Assembly (NCBI RefSeq): GCF_000522505.1
Contig: NZ_AZMV01000007.1
Coordinates: forward strand, 124,001-188,000
Source of the DNA: Bifidobacterium moukalabense DSM 27321
Lineage (GTDB): Bacteria > Actinomycetota > Actinomycetes > Actinomycetales > Bifidobacteriaceae
Direction of reading: 5' to 3'
DNA length: 64,000 nucleotides
Part shown: positions 26,954 through 34,987 of the stretch, piece after piece
Layout: each line of letters opens with the position of its first letter
How positions within the stretch are numbered: position 1 is the first letter of the stretch
Position numbers and translations under genes: made by a program
Notes under the pieces: model-generated
What the model was told of the DNA's origin: nothing
The model's database searches: none
What the model saw: only the letters and a program-made list of their open reading frames with translations

Positions 26954-28516
26954 ATGGACAAGTTCGTTCGCCCGGGCATCGACGACCGCCCGGATTATGA
27001 CAACACTTTGACTCCGGAACAAAAAGAGGCGGTAAGCCGCCTGGCGACATCCATGCCGGAACGTCGCGCCGGGGACGCCAGCCAGACCGATGCACAGGTG
27101 CAGGCCACCAACCTCGCCGCATCATCCGAAGCCGCAGGCTCCGGCCTCGGTGCCATCGCAGCCGTTGACGCCGCTGTGCCGGATCCGTCCTCCGCCTTCA
27201 TGGACATGCGTGACCCGATGGTCTCCGCCGACGGCCACCGCCCGACCAAAATGGAAGTCGTCCGCCTCGGCATCGGCTTCACCATCTCCGCCGTGGCCTG
27301 CGCCATCCCGTGGGTCGCCCTGAGCTCCATCATCCTGCCTCGCGTATTCGAGACCATCGACCCGGCCAGCAAGGAGTCCATGCTCGGCCTGGTCAACATC
27401 TTCGGCTCCATCGTGGCGCTGCTCGCCAACATCATCTTCGGCACCTTCTCCGATCTGACCCGCTCCCGTTTCGGCAAGCGCACCCCGTGGATGATCGCCG
27501 GCGGTCTGGTGACCGGTCTGAGCATCGGCGCCATTTCCCTGACCCACTCCGAACCGCTCATCATCTTCCTGTGGTGCTGCGCGCAGCTCGGCTACAACAT
27601 GATGCTCGCCCCGTACGTGGCCACCATGTCCGACCGTGTGCCCGACAAGTTCCGCGGTACCGTCTCCGGTTTCTATGGTGCCGGCATCGCCGTCGGGCAG
27701 ACCCTCGGCTCCTTCGTCGGCGCGCAGTTGCTCAAGCAGGGCGAGGCCGGCATCTTCGGCGGCTGGATGATGGGCATGGCCATCTTCAGCCTCACCGGCA
27801 TCGTCGTGGTGATCATCTGGCCCCGCGAGAAGTCCAACCGTGACGAAGCCCGCGGCGAACTCAACGTCAAGTCGATGCTCATGAGCTTCCGCCCGCCGAA
27901 GAACGCGCCCGACTTCTACTACGCGCTCGCCGGCCGCACCATGATGATGGGCGGCTACTGGATGATCAACACCTATCAGCTGTACATCGCGCAGGATTAT
28001 GTGTTCGCCGGCGATCCGGAAGCCGACGTCAAGGCCGCGAGCCTGATCGCCACCATGGCCGTCATCACGCTGGTGGTCTCCCTGGTCGCCGCCGTCGCCG
28101 CCGGCCCGATCACCGACAAGATCGGCATGCGCAAGCTGCCGGTCGCCCTGGCCAGCTGCCTGTTCGCCGTCGGCGCGCTGATGCCCATGCTCTTCCGTTC
28201 CTCCACCGGCATGCTGCTGTTCGCCGGCATCGCCGGCCTCGGCTACGGCGTCTACAACGCCATCGACCAGGCGCTGAACGTCTCCGTGCTGCCGAACCCG
28301 GAGGAGGCGGGCAAGGATCTCGGCATTCTGAACCTTGCCAACACGCTCTCCACCGTGATCGGCTCCGGCATGACCTCGATCCTCGTCGTGATCGTGAAGG
28401 CCGTGATGGGCGTCTCTAAGACCCCGGCAGTCGCCTACACCGTGGTCTTCGGCGTGGCCATCGTCATCGTGCTCATCGCCGCTTTCCTGATCATGCGCAT
28501 CAAGCATGTGAAGTGA
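26954..28516 (+). CDS. MFS sugar transporter (sucrose/oligosaccharide cation symporter type)
   Basis: 520 residues; about 95 N-terminal cytosolic residues, then twelve predicted membrane helices. The loop 2-3 motif SRFGKRTPWMIAGG fits the GPH/SUT side of the MFS, which includes plant sucrose carriers and bifidobacterial sucrose transporters. Two perfect operators identical to that of sucP stand just upstream, which makes sucrose or a related glucoside the likeliest substrate. The N-tail contains RPGIDDRPDY..TLTPE, shared with the next MFS gene, an unusual conserved cytosolic extension. The start at 26954 follows AAAGGGG. Confidence 0.88.
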   Translation: MDKFVRPGIDDRPDYDNTLTPEQKEAVSRLATSMPERRAGDASQTDAQVQATNLAASSEAAGSGLGAIAAVDAAVPDPSSAFMDMRDPMVSADGHRPTKMEVVRLGIGFTISAVACAIPWVALSSIILPRVFETIDPASKESMLGLVNIFGSIVALLANIIFGTFSDLTRSRFGKRTPWMIAGGLVTGLSIGAISLTHSEPLIIFLWCCAQLGYNMMLAPYVATMSDRVPDKFRGTVSGFYGAGIAVGQTLGSFVGAQLLKQGEAGIFGGWMMGMAIFSLTGIVVVIIWPREKSNRDEARGELNVKSMLMSFRPPKNAPDFYYALAGRTMMMGGYWMINTYQLYIAQDYVFAGDPEADVKAASLIATMAVITLVVSLVAAVAAGPITDKIGMRKLPVALASCLFAVGALMPMLFRSSTGMLLFAGIAGLGYGVYNAIDQALNVSVLPNPEEAGKDLGILNLANTLSTVIGSGMTSILVVIVKAVMGVSKTPAVAYTVVFGVAIVIVLIAAFLIMRIKHVK

Positions 28517-28554
28517 GCGTATTCTCAGCGTGTTGATATAGTTTCTCTCGCAGA

Positions 28555-28597
28555 ACGATCGCCCGAATGCACCGACGCAGTGTGTTCGGGCGATCGT
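28555..28597 (+). terminator. Terminator between the two MFS genes
   Basis: A perfect 13-bp stem (ACGATCGCCCGAA at 28555-28567 with its complement at 28585-28597) followed by a pyrimidine-poor tail. It separates the regulated MFS gene from its paralogue. Confidence 0.75.
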
Positions 28598-28632
28598 CGT
28601 ATATGCTCCCACATGCCTCGAGAGAAGACTTC

Positions 28633-30213
28633 ATGACTGACGATAACCAGAACGAAACCATGCCCACTCCGCCGCCGCTGCCCGGCCAGGTGTTCATCCG
28701 CCCCGGCATCGACGACCGCCCCGACTACGAGAAGACACTGACGCCGGAAGCCAAATCCGCCCTGAAACGTTTGGCCGTACAGCAGCGTCCGCGGGTGCCG
28801 GAGGCCTCCAACGAACGTCCGGAGGTGCAGGCCGCACGTCTCGCGGAAGGCGGCTCGCCGCTGACCGCGGCCGCGCATCTCGACGCGGCCGTGCCGAATC
28901 CGGAATCCTCCTTTCTTGATCTGCGCGACCCGATGACCGCCCCCGATGGCAGCAAGCCGACCAAGTTGCAGGTCAGCCGCCTCACCGCGGGCTTCGCGAT
29001 CGGTTCGCTGCTGTTCGCCGCACCGATCGCCGCACTCGACACCGTGCTCATTCCGCAGCGCATCGATCAGCTCGTCGGTGACGGACGTGTATCCGGCCTT
29101 GCCCTGACCATGGCCCTCGGCATGGTACTGAGCTTCTTCATGAACGCCTGGGTCGCCGTCGGTTCCGATCACACCTTCGGCCCGCTCGGCCGCCGCACCC
29201 CGTGGATCATCGCCGGAACGCTCCTGAGCGCCGCCTCGCTGGCGATTCTGTCGGTATGCAGCCTTCTGCAACTCGTCATCGTGTTCTGGCTGCTCATGCA
29301 GACCGGCTACGCCATGATCGCCATGCCGCTGGCCGCGGCGTTCGGTGAACGGGTGCCCGACAAATTCCGCGACCGCGCCGATTCCTGGCATGGCGTAGGG
29401 CTCGCGCTCGGCCAGCTGCTCGGTGTTCTCGTGGCCGTCCGACACACCGCGCATCCCGACGCATTCGGCTGGGATGGCACCACCCGTTCGGGAATCATGC
29501 TGTTCGCCATCTGGTTCATCGCGGCCGGCGCCGTTACGCTGCTCGTACTGCCTCGTGAGGGGTCCAGCACCTACATGCCGCGTGAAGACGTACGTAAGGG
29601 CTCGTTCTTCTCGCAATACCGCCCGCCGAAGCGCGCGCCGAAATTCGCCGTCGCCTTCGTCGCGCGCATGCTGGCCGTCGCCGCCACCACGCTGATCGCC
29701 GTATACCAGTGGTATCTCGCGGCATTCGGTCTTGATGCCGACGGACTGTCCGGCTACGGTCTGACCGGTGCCGGCGCGGTCGTGACGATGATGGCCGTCG
29801 CCGCTTTCGTCGGCTCGCTGCTGGCCGTGCCGCTGCTCGGCCCGGTCGCCCGCGTCTTCGAAGATGCCCGTATTCCGGCCGTCGCCTCCTGCGTGCTGTT
29901 CGTGATCGGCGCCGCCGCCCCGTACATGATGGCCGACAAGCTGTTCGGCGTCGGCCTGTACGCCCTGATCGCCGGCTTCGCCTACGCGATGTATGACGGC
30001 ACCAGCCATGGCCTCAATCTGGCGACCCTGCGGGACGTGCGCTCTGTCGGCCGTTCGCTGGCCGCCTTCAGCGTGGCCAATACGCTCGGCTCGTTGCTTG
30101 GCGTCATCGCGGGTGCCCTTGCGGTCACCCTATTCGCCGCATATCTGCCGCTGTTCGGCGTCGCCATCGGCTTCATGCTGGCGGCCGGCGTGCTGACGAT
30201 GCGGCTGAAGTGA
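28633..30213 (+). CDS. MFS transporter, paralogue of the preceding gene
   Basis: 526 residues with the same architecture: a long cytosolic N-tail carrying RPGIDDRPDYEKTLTPE, then twelve helices, with LGRRTPWIIAGT at the loop 2-3 position. The tail is Pro-rich at its start. Sequence divergence from the neighbour is strong in the helices, so substrate probably differs. No GAACCGGTTC operator precedes it, and a terminator separates it from the upstream gene. The start at 28633 follows AGAGAAG, a weak site. Confidence 0.84.
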   Translation: MTDDNQNETMPTPPPLPGQVFIRPGIDDRPDYEKTLTPEAKSALKRLAVQQRPRVPEASNERPEVQAARLAEGGSPLTAAAHLDAAVPNPESSFLDLRDPMTAPDGSKPTKLQVSRLTAGFAIGSLLFAAPIAALDTVLIPQRIDQLVGDGRVSGLALTMALGMVLSFFMNAWVAVGSDHTFGPLGRRTPWIIAGTLLSAASLAILSVCSLLQLVIVFWLLMQTGYAMIAMPLAAAFGERVPDKFRDRADSWHGVGLALGQLLGVLVAVRHTAHPDAFGWDGTTRSGIMLFAIWFIAAGAVTLLVLPREGSSTYMPREDVRKGSFFSQYRPPKRAPKFAVAFVARMLAVAATTLIAVYQWYLAAFGLDADGLSGYGLTGAGAVVTMMAVAAFVGSLLAVPLLGPVARVFEDARIPAVASCVLFVIGAAAPYMMADKLFGVGLYALIAGFAYAMYDGTSHGLNLATLRDVRSVGRSLAAFSVANTLGSLLGVIAGALAVTLFAAYLPLFGVAIGFMLAAGVLTMRLK

Positions 30214-30335
30214 TCGCGCGCGTCCACATAGTGAACCTTTGGTGGAGAGGGTGAGTGGGCGCGCTTATCTTTACCGCTTAGTTCAGGCGAAGCGCTCGCC
30301 GAACATCAAGATCTTGCGAAAGGAGGTTCGCCACG

Positions 30336-30404
30336 ATGCACGGAATGGTCGCACGCGTACTGCTGTCCGCACGAATTATTATTCCGCTTTCGTTGGCGGA
30401 CTGA
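30336..30404 (+). CDS. Leader peptide with Ile run (candidate branched-chain amino acid attenuator)
   Basis: A 22-residue open frame with an excellent Shine-Dalgarno (AAAGGAGG at 30319-30326). It starts MHGMVARVLLSAR and continues with three consecutive ATT isoleucine codons (30375-30383), then PLSLAD and TGA; V and L codons precede the run. Short peptides rich in Ile/Leu/Val codons before a terminator are the classic layout of ilv attenuators, including those of actinobacterial ilvBN operons. Stalling at the Ile run when Ile-tRNA is short would change folding of the downstream RNA. The controlled genes would be the MHS transporter and possibly the two ilvC genes. Too short to prove by composition alone. 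Confidence 0.65.
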   Translation: MHGMVARVLLSARIIIPLSLAD

Positions 30405-30498
30405 TTCGAGCAATACGGCTTCAATCCCTCGCCAACGGAGGCAGGGTTTGAGGCGCGCGAAACACACGTTGATGGCCCTGCAGCAGCGGGGCCTTTTC
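30391..30498 (+). promoter_or_regulatory. Candidate transcription attenuator with terminator and alternative pairings
   Basis: CGTTGGCG at the end of the leader gene (30391-30398) is complementary to CGCCAACG (30430-30437). GCAGGG (30441-30446) is complementary to CCCTGC (30476-30481), which is also the 5' arm of an intrinsic terminator: GGCCCTGC (30474-30481), AGCA loop, GCGGGGCC (30486-30493), then TTTTC. The GCAGGG pairing would therefore act as antiterminator. The first pair and the antiterminator abut rather than overlap, so the switching logic is inferred. Confidence 0.6.
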
Positions 30499-30616
30499 GT
30501 TGCCGCCCACAAGGCGTGAAGGCAACGAAACGGATTGTGGCCGCCAAGAGAGAACGAACAGCGTTATCGGCGCAAGTTGGGAGTCGGTAACGCGCGGAAC
30601 GTACAGGAGTACATCA

Positions 30617-31966
30617 ATGAGTGCAGTCGAGGTAGCCGCTGGCAAGGCTCAGGCGATGGTGCGCGATTCGGTCAGGACCGTGATCGCCGCTTCCATGGTC
30701 GGCACCGCCATCGAGTTCTACGACTTCTACGCATACGGCACCGCCGCTGCGAACTACTTCCCGAAGGTCTTCTTCGGAGACACCGCCAATCCGACCGTCG
30801 CGCTGCTGGCCAGCCTGCTGACCTTCGCCATCGCATTCATCGCCCGCCCGTTGGGCTCGCTGGTGTTCGGTCACTTCGGCGACCGTATGGGTCGCAAGAC
30901 CACGCTGGTGGTCTCCCTGCTCACCATGGGCGTCGCGACTTTCCTGATCGGATGCCTGCCGACCTATGACCAGTGGGGCGTCGCCGCGGTGGCGGTGCTG
31001 TGCCTGTGCCGTTTCGTGCAAGGCATCGGTCTGGGCGGCGAATGGTCTGGTGCGGCACTGGTCGCCACCGAAAACGCTCCGGAAGACAAGCGCGCACTCT
31101 ACGGCTCCTTCCCGGAATTGGGCGCTCCGATTGGCTTCTTCCTGTCGAACGGCACCTACTTCCTGCTGGAAACCTTCAATGATGACCAGGCCATGCTCTC
31201 CTGGGGCTGGCGTGTGCCGTTCCTACTGTCCGCGGTCCTGGTGATCGTCGGTCTGGTCGTGCGCGTGCAGATGGAGGAGACTCCGATCTTCCGCATGGCG
31301 CAGGAGCAGAAGAAGGTCGTCAAGTCGCCGCTTACCGAGGTCTTCAGGAAGAGCTGGAAGCAGGTCATCCAGGCCACGTTCCTGGTGGCCGTCACCTATA
31401 CGCTGTTCTATACGCTGGCGACCTGGTCGCTCGCATGGGGCACCAAGAGCGTGGAAGACGGCGGTGGCGACCTCGGCTTCACCAATCAGGAATATCTGTT
31501 CATGCTGATGGTGGCCGTGTGCGTGTTCGCCGCGTTCATCGTGATCTCCTGCGTGAACGCCGACCGGTTCGGCCGCAGGCGCGTGATCGTCATCTCGTCC
31601 TGCTGCCTTGTGGCCTTCGCGCTGCTGTTCCCGTTCCTGCTTGATTCCGCGGTCGTCGGGCAGCGCAACTTCGTGGCCAACCTCGCCTTCCTGTGCATCG
31701 GCTTCGCGCTGATGGGCACGGCATTCGGCCCGATCGGCGCCTTCCTGCCCGAGCTGTTCGACGCCAATGTGCGTTACTCCGGTTCCGGCATCGGCTACAA
31801 TCTGGCCGCCATCGTCGGCGCCGCATTCGTGCCGACCATCGCCACCTGGCTGTCCCACCACTGGGGAGTGCATTCCGTGGGCCTGTACCTTGGCGTGATG
31901 GCCTTGTGCTGCCTTGTGGCCGTGCTGAGCTGCAAGGAGACGAAGGACGTCGACTTCACCAAGTAA
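30617..31966 (+). CDS. MHS-family (metabolite:proton symporter) MFS transporter
   Basis: 449 residues, twelve helices, with the family's start GTAIEFYDFYAYGTAAANYFPKVFF, motif GHFGDRMGRKTTLV and GEWSGAALVATENAP. MHS members carry organic acids, shikimate, alpha-ketoglutarate or betaine/proline. Here the gene lies after an Ile-rich leader peptide with attenuator and before two ilvC genes, so a substrate linked to branched-chain amino acids (the amino acids themselves or their 2-keto acids) is a reasonable inference. The start at 30617 follows CAGGAG. Confidence 0.88.
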   Translation: MSAVEVAAGKAQAMVRDSVRTVIAASMVGTAIEFYDFYAYGTAAANYFPKVFFGDTANPTVALLASLLTFAIAFIARPLGSLVFGHFGDRMGRKTTLVVSLLTMGVATFLIGCLPTYDQWGVAAVAVLCLCRFVQGIGLGGEWSGAALVATENAPEDKRALYGSFPELGAPIGFFLSNGTYFLLETFNDDQAMLSWGWRVPFLLSAVLVIVGLVVRVQMEETPIFRMAQEQKKVVKSPLTEVFRKSWKQVIQATFLVAVTYTLFYTLATWSLAWGTKSVEDGGGDLGFTNQEYLFMLMVAVCVFAAFIVISCVNADRFGRRRVIVISSCCLVAFALLFPFLLDSAVVGQRNFVANLAFLCIGFALMGTAFGPIGAFLPELFDANVRYSGSGIGYNLAAIVGAAFVPTIATWLSHHWGVHSVGLYLGVMALCCLVAVLSCKETKDVDFTK

Positions 31967-32224
31967 GGGTGTCGATACCGCTACGGAAAACCGTTTGACG
32001 AGAAACATAACCACTATGTGAACGTCAGTGATCACCATAAGGAAAGCGGGACTAGAACAGTTCCGCAGGAGAGGTGGGGCGACTTCCGCGGACACAATCC
32101 GGGGGGAGCAACATCCCAGGGATCGCAGACCGCCGCAACAACCGAAAACAGTAGAACATCACGAGAATCCGGGAAGACTTTCGATCCCGCAATCACAACA
32201 CACAACATCAAAGGAGCGCCAATC

Positions 32225-33277
32225 ATGGCAGCAACTATCTGGTACGAGAAGGACGCCGATCTGTCCGTGTTCGATGGCAAGAAGGTCGCCATCATCGGTT
32301 ACGGTTCCCAGGGCCACGCCCATGCGCTGAACCTGCGTGACTCCGGCGTCGACGTGGTCGTCGGCCTGCGCCCGACCTCCAAGTCCGTGGAATACGCCAA
32401 GGAGCAGGGCCTGGAGGTCCAGTCCGTGGCCGCCGCCACCGCCGAGGCCGACGTGGTGATGATCCTGCTACCTGACCAGTATCAGGCCGCCGTCTACAAG
32501 TCCGAGATCGAACCGAACCTGAAGCCGGGCGCGGCCCTGGCCTTCGCTCACGGTTTCAACATCCACTACGGCTATATCAAGCCGAGCGAGGATCATCCGG
32601 TGTTCATGGTCGCTCCGAAGGGTCCGGGCCATATCGTGCGTCGTGAGTATGCCGCCGGCCGTGGCGTCCCGGTCGTCGTGGCCGTCGAGCAGGACCCGGA
32701 CGGCAAGACCTGGGATCTGTGCCTCGCCTATGCCAAGGCCCTTGGTGCCCTGCGCGCCGGCGCCATCAAGACCACCTTCACCGAGGAGACCGAGACCGAT
32801 CTGTTCGGCGAGCAGGATGTGCTCATGGGCGGCATCAACCATCTGTGCGACATGGGCTTCGACGTGCTGACCGAGGCCGGCTACCAGCCGGAGATCGCCT
32901 ACTTCGAGGTGTTCCACGAGCTCAAGATGCTGATCGATCTGGCCAACGAGGGTGGTCTGAACAAGGCCCGTTGGTCCTGCTCCGACACCGCCCAGTACGG
33001 CGACTACACCTCCACGGTGATTACCGAGGAGACCAAGAAGCGCATGCAGTACCAGCTCAAGCGCATCCAGGACGGCTCCTTCGCCAAGGAGTTCATGGAC
33101 GATCAGGCCGCCGGCGCCCCGAAGTTCAAGCAGCTGCAGGAGGAGTACAGCCACCCGCATCTGGAGACCGTCGGCCCGAAGCTGCGCGCCATGTTCTCCT
33201 GGAACAATCAGGTGGACGCCGACGCCGATATGGCCGAGTCCTTCAACGGCAAGATCGCCCGTACTCAGGTTCAGTGA
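32225..33277 (+). CDS. ilvC: Ketol-acid reductoisomerase (first copy)
   Basis: Second enzyme of valine and isoleucine synthesis: isomerises and reduces acetolactate or acetohydroxybutyrate with NADPH and magnesium. 350 residues, class I size. The Rossmann motif [13 protein letters not shown] and the coenzyme loop [15 protein letters not shown] (Arg/Ser/Lys, NADPH type), metal ligands in the ETDLFGEQ region and the helical knot domain with SDTAQYGDY are all present. The start at 32225 follows AAAGGAG. The 258-bp gap after the MHS gene may hold its own promoter. A close paralogue follows. Confidence 0.97.
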   Translation: MAATIWYEKDADLSVFDGKKVAIIGYGSQGHAHALNLRDSGVDVVVGLRPTSKSVEYAKEQGLEVQSVAAATAEADVVMILLPDQYQAAVYKSEIEPNLKPGAALAFAHGFNIHYGYIKPSEDHPVFMVAPKGPGHIVRREYAAGRGVPVVVAVEQDPDGKTWDLCLAYAKALGALRAGAIKTTFTEETETDLFGEQDVLMGGINHLCDMGFDVLTEAGYQPEIAYFEVFHELKMLIDLANEGGLNKARWSCSDTAQYGDYTSTVITEETKKRMQYQLKRIQDGSFAKEFMDDQAAGAPKFKQLQEEYSHPHLETVGPKLRAMFSWNNQVDADADMAESFNGKIARTQVQ

Positions 33278-33585
33278 GTCTTCGCGCCGTCGGGCGCAGG
33301 CTGATTGCCTACTGATCCAGGCCTGATCCGGCCGGGATGCGAAACCGCCATCCGTTGCGATACGGGTGGCGGTTTTCGGTTTTCTTCTCTTGAGTTGGCG
33401 ATTTTCCAATACCGTGGCTCACCTTTTGGACTGGGTGCCGGTTTAGGAGTGCGCTCGGGTAGGATGGACCCCAGTTTGCAGGACAAAATCCATGCATGAA
33501 AACACGATTTTCATATCTGCGAATAGTAGAACCCCGAACGCTTTGCCCGCGTTCACCCCACTACGATAAAAGGAGTGCCAATACC
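33278..33585. other. 308-bp gap between the ilvC copies
   Basis: Holds the terminator of the first ilvC (33342-33380). A possible -10 (TAGGAT, 33460-33465) stands 120 bp before the second gene, without a good -35 partner. The second ilvC is thus probably transcribed on its own. Confidence 0.55.
33342..33384 (+). terminator. Terminator after first ilvC
   Basis: A 14-bp stem with one G-U pair (33342-33355 with 33362-33375) and a T-rich tail (TTTTCGGTTTTC). Confidence 0.88.
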
Positions 33586-34635
33586 ATGGCTGCACAAATC
33601 TGGTACGAGAACGACGGCGATCTCTCTGTCCTCAGCGGCAAGAAGGTCGCCATCATCGGTTACGGTTCCCAGGGCCACGCCCATGCGCTGAACCTGCGTG
33701 ACTCCGGCGTCGACGTGGTCGTCGGCCTGCGCCCGACCTCCAAGTCCGTCGAGCAGGCCAAGGAGCAGGGCCTGGAAGTCAAGTCCGTTCCGGAAGCCGC
33801 CGCCGAGGCCGACATCATCATGATTCTGGCTCCGGACCAGTACCAGCGCACCATCTGGGCCAACGACATCGAGCCGAACATCAAGCCGGGCGCAGCCGTC
33901 GCCTTCGCCCATGGTTTCAACATTCACTATGGCTATATCAAGCCGAGCGAGGATCATCCGGTGTTCATGGTCGCTCCGAAGGGTCCGGGCCATATCGTGC
34001 GTCGTGAGTATGCTGCCGGCCGTGGCGTCCCGGTCGTCGTGGCCGTCGAGCAGGATCCGCGTGGCGACGCTTGGGACATCACCCTGGCTTACGCCAAGGC
34101 CCTTGGTGCCCTGCGCGCCGGCGCCATCAAGACCACCTTCAAGGAGGAGACCGAGACCGATCTGTTCGGCGAGCAGAACGTGCTCATGGGCGGCGTGAAC
34201 AAGCTCGTCGAAATGGGCTTCGAGGTCCTCACCGACGCCGGCTACCAGCCGGAGATCGCCTACTTCGAGGTCTGCCACGAACTCAAGATGCTCGTCGACC
34301 TCATGAACGAGGGTGGTCTGAACAAGGCCCGTTGGTCCTGCTCCGACACCGCCCAGTACGGCGACTACACCAACACCGTCATCAACGAGGACTGCCGCAA
34401 GCGCATGCAGTACCACCTGGGCCGCATCCAGGACGGCTCCTTCGCCAAGGAGTTCATCGACGATCAGGATGCCGGCGCCCCGAAGTTCAAGCAGCTGCAG
34501 GAGGAGTACGGCAACGTCCGCATCGAGACCGTCGGTCCGAAGCTGCGCGCCATGTTCTCCTGGAACAACGGTCAGGACGACGACGCTGATATGGCCACCT
34601 TCACCGGCAAGATCGCCCGCTCCCAGGTGCAGTGA
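33586..34635 (+). CDS. ilvC: Ketol-acid reductoisomerase (second copy)
   Basis: 349 residues with every motif of the first copy ([37 protein letters not shown]). Long stretches are identical at DNA level, for example around 33646-33750 compared with 32285-32390 and 33941-34040 compared with 32580-32680, while other parts differ at many codons. This mosaic suggests duplication with later gene conversion. The start at 33586 follows AAAGGAG. Its stop lies in a 14-bp tandem repeat. Confidence 0.97.
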   Translation: MAAQIWYENDGDLSVLSGKKVAIIGYGSQGHAHALNLRDSGVDVVVGLRPTSKSVEQAKEQGLEVKSVPEAAAEADIIMILAPDQYQRTIWANDIEPNIKPGAAVAFAHGFNIHYGYIKPSEDHPVFMVAPKGPGHIVRREYAAGRGVPVVVAVEQDPRGDAWDITLAYAKALGALRAGAIKTTFKEETETDLFGEQNVLMGGVNKLVEMGFEVLTDAGYQPEIAYFEVCHELKMLVDLMNEGGLNKARWSCSDTAQYGDYTNTVINEDCRKRMQYHLGRIQDGSFAKEFIDDQDAGAPKFKQLQEEYGNVRIETVGPKLRAMFSWNNGQDDDADMATFTGKIARSQVQ

Positions 34636-34667
34636 ACCCTGTGCAGTGAACCCTGTCAGTGAACTCT
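34627..34667. repeat. 14-bp tandem repeat covering the second ilvC stop codon
   Basis: GTGCAGTGAACCCT at 34627-34640 and 34641-34654, plus an imperfect third unit. Each unit repeats the TGA stop. Confidence 0.88.
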
Positions 34668-34738
34668 GCGTAGCGATCCCGGATGCAGTGAGCGTCCGCG
34701 GATCGGCTGACTGAAACCATCCGACCGCATATCGGCAC

Positions 34739-34775
34739 AAGGCGACCATCCCGAAAGGGGTGGCCGCCTTTTTTG
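34739..34775 (+). terminator. Terminator after second ilvC
   Basis: A 12- to 14-bp stem with one mismatch around a GAAA loop, followed by six T residues; the strongest-looking terminator in the window. Confidence 0.92.
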
Positions 34776-34987
34776 CATGACGTTCCGAACGTCTCACGGG
34801 CGGAGGAGTGCGGGGAACGCGGGAAAGGCGCCACATATGGTTCTGCGGGCGCGTGCCACCGCCACGAGGGGGGTGGTAGGTGGTGACGCTGCATCGCGAA
34901 GACACTCGCAGGATGATTGGTTGCCGGATTTTTAACGAGTTTTCGCCTACGATTTGTGCATAGGATGATTCGATAGGAAGAGAAGAT
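34776..34987. other. Upstream region of the esterase gene
   Basis: Together with the repeat and terminator this makes a 352-bp gap. GTTTTCGCCTACGATTTGTGCATAGGAT at 34938 onward holds a plausible -10 (ATAGGAT), but no operator of the mannoside type is evident. Confidence 0.4.

Larger units (their letters stand above)
30214..30616. other. 403-bp leader region before the MHS transporter
   Basis: Contains the leader peptide gene at 30336, the pairing segments and terminator described separately, and a further 10-bp inverted repeat (TTTCGTTGCC at 30495-30504 with its complement at 30521-30530) overlapping the terminator U-tract. Nothing recognisable lies in 30214-30320. Confidence 0.7.

Noticed and set aside
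30336..30498. T-box riboswitch
   Set aside because: No T-box consensus (TGGN) or specifier-stem layout was found; a translated leader with an Ile run explains the region better.
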